This document shows, one piece after another, positions 61,794 through 64,000 of a DNA stretch of 64,000 bases. A model generated the notes under the pieces. That model saw only the letters and a program-made list of their open reading frames with translations. It did no database searches and was not told the origin of the DNA. Position numbers and translations under genes: made by a program. Position 1 is the stretch's first letter. Each line of letters begins with the position of its first letter. The DNA is from Paenibacillus sp. 32352 (lineage in GTDB: Bacteria > Bacillota > Bacilli > Paenibacillales > NBRC-103111), in the NCBI RefSeq assembly GCF_002042965.1, contig NZ_MZNT01000002.1, positions 248,001 through 312,000 on the forward strand. Direction: 5' to 3'.

Positions 61794-61826
61794 AACCGAA
61801 ATTATTTTGTCTAAGGGGTGAAGCTT

Positions 61827-62783
61827 GTGATCGGTCTAAAAACGAAGAAAGGCCAGGAGCTGGCGCTGCTTACCCGCTTATCCGATATCCGGTACAGGAT
61901 CGTCGGCAGGGAAGCGGATAAAGGTCTGCTGTTCCGGGTGTTCATTTACTTGATCTTGCTGGATACGGCGTACATCTATTTGAAGCCTGTTCTGCACATG
62001 GTCACTACGATGGTCAAAAATGCAGATGACCTGCTGGATCCGGCGGTCAATTGGTTCCCGAGAATCGTGTATCTCGGAAATCTGCAGGATGCGTGGGACT
62101 GGCTGAAGTATCCGAAGGCGCTTGGCATCAGCTTGATGCTTGCGCTTTCCGTAGCTATATTCCAAACGATGTCGTGTGCAGTAACCGGCTATGCTTTTGC
62201 CAGATTGAAGGTGCCCTTCAAGAACGTGATGTTCTTTTTCCTGCTGCTGACCTTTGTAGTCCCGATGCAGGTAACTATTTTGCCGAATATCATCTATGCC
62301 CGGGAGCTAGGATTGCTAAATACGATTTATCCCATCATCGTACCGGCATTTTTCGGTCTGGGATTAAAGGGAGCTTTATTTGTCATCATTTACCGCCAGT
62401 TTTTCTCCACGCAGCCCAAGGAGCTGGAGGAAGCGGCGCGGATCGATGGAGCCAGCGTATACAAAATTTTTTACAAGGTGATGATGCCTCTTGCCAAGCC
62501 TGCGATTTTGGTAGTGTTCCTGTTCTCTTTCATCTGGACATGGAATGACTTTTACCTGCCGAGCATGTATTTGGCGGATATTGAGACCGCTCCGTTATCC
62601 ATGGGCATATCCCGAATTGCGTCAGCGCTTAGGCAGCAGGCGGAGGTATACGGTCCTTCCGTCACAGATGAAGCCATACGAATGGCGACGACCTTCCTGA
62701 TGATCATTCCTCCGATGATCTTGTATACCTTCACCCAGCGATGGTTTATTGAAGGCGTAGAGAGAACGGGTTTGGTGGAGTAG
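61827..62783 (+). CDS. Carbohydrate ABC transporter permease (YesQ type)
   Basis: A 318-residue membrane protein forming the channel with the preceding one. EAA loop: EEAARIDGASVYKIFYKVMMP. The membrane helices include VMFFFLLLTFVVPMQVTILP. The GTG start at 61827 (MIGLKTKK) is preferred because AAGGGGTG lies at 61813-61820; the GTG at 61818 is inside that site. It carries an unusually long N-terminal extension (about 100 residues before the transport core, including an extra hydrophobic segment FRVFIYLILLDTAYIYL). Confidence 0.88.
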   Translation: MIGLKTKKGQELALLTRLSDIRYRIVGREADKGLLFRVFIYLILLDTAYIYLKPVLHMVTTMVKNADDLLDPAVNWFPRIVYLGNLQDAWDWLKYPKALGISLMLALSVAIFQTMSCAVTGYAFARLKVPFKNVMFFFLLLTFVVPMQVTILPNIIYARELGLLNTIYPIIVPAFFGLGLKGALFVIIYRQFFSTQPKELEEAARIDGASVYKIFYKVMMPLAKPAILVVFLFSFIWTWNDFYLPSMYLADIETAPLSMGISRIASALRQQAEVYGPSVTDEAIRMATTFLMIIPPMILYTFTQRWFIEGVERTGLVE

Positions 62784-62816
62784 GTTAATTTTTTAATGAA
62801 ATGGAGGTTTCATAAG

Positions 62817-63545
62817 ATGAAACGGTTACTAGCAATGCTTGTTGCACTGATGATGGCTGCTTCCCTGATGGCCTGCTCTGCACAGGGGGGAGGCGGAAGC
62901 TCACAGGTTAGCGCCAATGCGTCGGCTAATGCCAAGAAGGTGCTGCTCATCCGGAAAAAAGAAGGAGGAGGCGATCCGTTCCTTATCAACCACTTGAAAA
63001 AACTGGGCTATCAGGTCATGGACATCGTGGACGCTGACTTTACGTTGGAGAAGGCCAAGGATTACGGAGTCATATATGTTAGTGAATCCGTTAATTCCTC
63101 CAAAATCGACTCGAAGCTGAAGAGCTCGACAGTTCCTATCGTAGTTGCCAAAAACCAGGTTGCGAGTGAAGCAGGCTTGGTCGGGGTACAGAAATTCGGT
63201 CAAGAGGAGAAAGTCAGGACGATTCATATTCTGAATGAGAAGCATCCTTTGGCAGCTGGTTTGAAGGATACTGTCGCCATTTATAAGGAAGATGGAAAAA
63301 TCTCTTACGGGCTGCATCCGGGCAAGGACGCCGTAACCATCGCTGAGTATCCAGCCAGCGGCGATAATAAGAAGATCATGATTTTTGGATACGAAAAAGG
63401 CTCCAAGAACATCAATAACGAGGTTGTTCCTGCAAGACAAGTGTATTTCTCCATGCCTACCGGAGAGGAAGAGAAGCTGACGGATAACGGCTGGAAGCTG
63501 TTTGATGCGGCCATCGAATGGGCTGCTGCCAACGGGGCAAAATAG
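62817..63545 (+). CDS. Lipoprotein with class-I glutamine-amidotransferase-like fold
   Basis: A 242-residue surface lipoprotein: signal peptide with lipobox LMAC (Cys20), a Gly/Ser/Ala-rich spacer, then one alpha/beta domain. The patterns VLLIRKKEGGGDPFLINHLKKLG, VIYVSESVNSSKI, LNEKHPLAAGLKDTVAIY, ISYGLHPGKDAVTIAEY, KKIMIFGYEKGS and LTDNGWKLFDAAIEWA match the GATase/ThuA-like module often attached to multidomain carbohydrate proteins. No catalytic Cys is visible, so it probably binds instead of catalysing. ATG at 62817 follows GGAGG. It occupies the place where a binding protein would be expected behind the permeases, but is not a normal solute-binding protein. Confidence 0.7.
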   Translation: MKRLLAMLVALMMAASLMACSAQGGGGSSQVSANASANAKKVLLIRKKEGGGDPFLINHLKKLGYQVMDIVDADFTLEKAKDYGVIYVSESVNSSKIDSKLKSSTVPIVVAKNQVASEAGLVGVQKFGQEEKVRTIHILNEKHPLAAGLKDTVAIYKEDGKISYGLHPGKDAVTIAEYPASGDNKKIMIFGYEKGSKNINNEVVPARQVYFSMPTGEEEKLTDNGWKLFDAAIEWAAANGAK

Positions 63546-63631
63546 TGGGTTAACCCCACACGGTCCTGATGGGATAGGCTTCTCGGCAATTCAATCAGTT
63601 TCATCAATCCAAATTTTGAGGAGGTCCTTGG

Positions 63632-64000
63632 ATGAAGCGTTTATTTGGAATGATCGCAGCTATGGCTATGGTAATTACCTTAATGGCTTGCAATGCCTCA
63701 CCTGCCGGTACTACAGGAAAGAATCCGGGTAACAAAGTGCTGTTTGTCGGAAAAGACGGTGGCGGAGACGCCATCACCATTAAACGTTTGAAGGAAGTAC
63801 ATGGGCTTGAGGTTACAGTTGTCATCGATAAGGAGCTTACGGTCGATCATACCAAAGGTCAATCCTTGATTTATGTCAGCGAGTCCGTCAATTCCAACAA
63901 AATACAGGATAAGTTCGTCAATGTTCCCGTGCCGGTGATTTATGCCGAGCCTCAATCCACCAGCGATACAGGGATGACCGAAACGGAGGGATACGGCGCC
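63632..64000 (+). CDS. Second GATase-like lipoprotein, truncated by the window edge
   Basis: The frame opens with ATG at 63632, AGGAGG upstream, and runs off the right edge (123 codons visible). Lipobox LMAC again places Cys at residue 20. It then reads KVLFVGKDGGGDAITIKRLK, LIYVSESVNSNKI and VPVIYAEPQ, clearly related to the previous lipoprotein (both share YVSESVNS). The spacer after the Cys is shorter. Full length and any additional domains are unknown. Confidence 0.75.
   Translation, partial: MKRLFGMIAAMAMVITLMACNASPAGTTGKNPGNKVLFVGKDGGGDAITIKRLKEVHGLEVTVVIDKELTVDHTKGQSLIYVSESVNSNKIQDKFVNVPVPVIYAEPQSTSDTGMTETEGYGA

Overview
The window looks like a chromosomal segment of a spore-forming, Paenibacillus-type member of the Bacillales. 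Evidence: strong AGGAGG-type ribosome binding sites, many GTG/TTG starts, a Spo0E-like sporulation phosphatase, and the UgpC/LplB/YesQ-style sugar ABC genes with DUF5696 and Yip1-domain partners typical of that group. All family names come from reading motifs by eye; no database search was possible.

Region 1 (1-5250) is ordinary genome: a polar amino-acid ABC transporter (binding protein cut by the left edge, permease, ATPase), then on the minus strand an orphan UMP-kinase-like gene, an M20 amidohydrolase, a small conserved-looking protein and a Spo0E-like protein, and on the plus strand a small acidic protein. The UMP-kinase-like gene has its own promoter, a short leader peptide ORF and an intrinsic terminator in front of it, which looks like attenuation.

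Region 2 (5360-64000) is one giant carbohydrate locus. A minus-strand pair (beta-propeller glycosidase, GH78) diverges from a long plus-strand run: a DapA-family aldolase/lyase, an SGNH esterase, GH78, GH29, an unassigned glycosidase with a GH20/GH67-like N-terminus, GH95, two sialidase-like propellers flanking an (alpha/alpha)6-type hydrolase, an AraC regulator, an esterase, an ABC importer with its own ATPase and a 988-residue binding protein, two DUF5060/apiosidase-like enzymes, a second GH95, a Gfo/Idh/MocA oxidoreductase, a TIM-barrel isomerase, an unassigned protein, GH2, another unassigned protein, a second GH2 (LacZ type), GH42 and a GH106-like enzyme. It ends in a second membrane system: NHL-propeller/Yip1 protein, membrane-anchored DUF5696 protein, two permeases and two tandem lipoproteins, the last cut by the right edge.

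None of the glycosidases has a signal peptide, so the picture is import of a large, highly branched oligosaccharide followed by stepwise cytoplasmic dismantling. The combination (two GH78, GH106, two GH95, GH29, two apiosidase-like, two sialidase-like plus a DapA-type lyase, GH2/GH42, esterases) resembles the enzyme set used by Bacteroides on the pectin rhamnogalacturonan II. That substrate is my inference. Regulation visible in sequence includes an AraC activator candidate, a full match to the CcpA cre consensus before the importer ATPase, and several intrinsic terminators. Two copies of a 119-120 bp structured repeat with compensatory base changes, and a pair of tandem hairpins, sit in the intergenic spaces.
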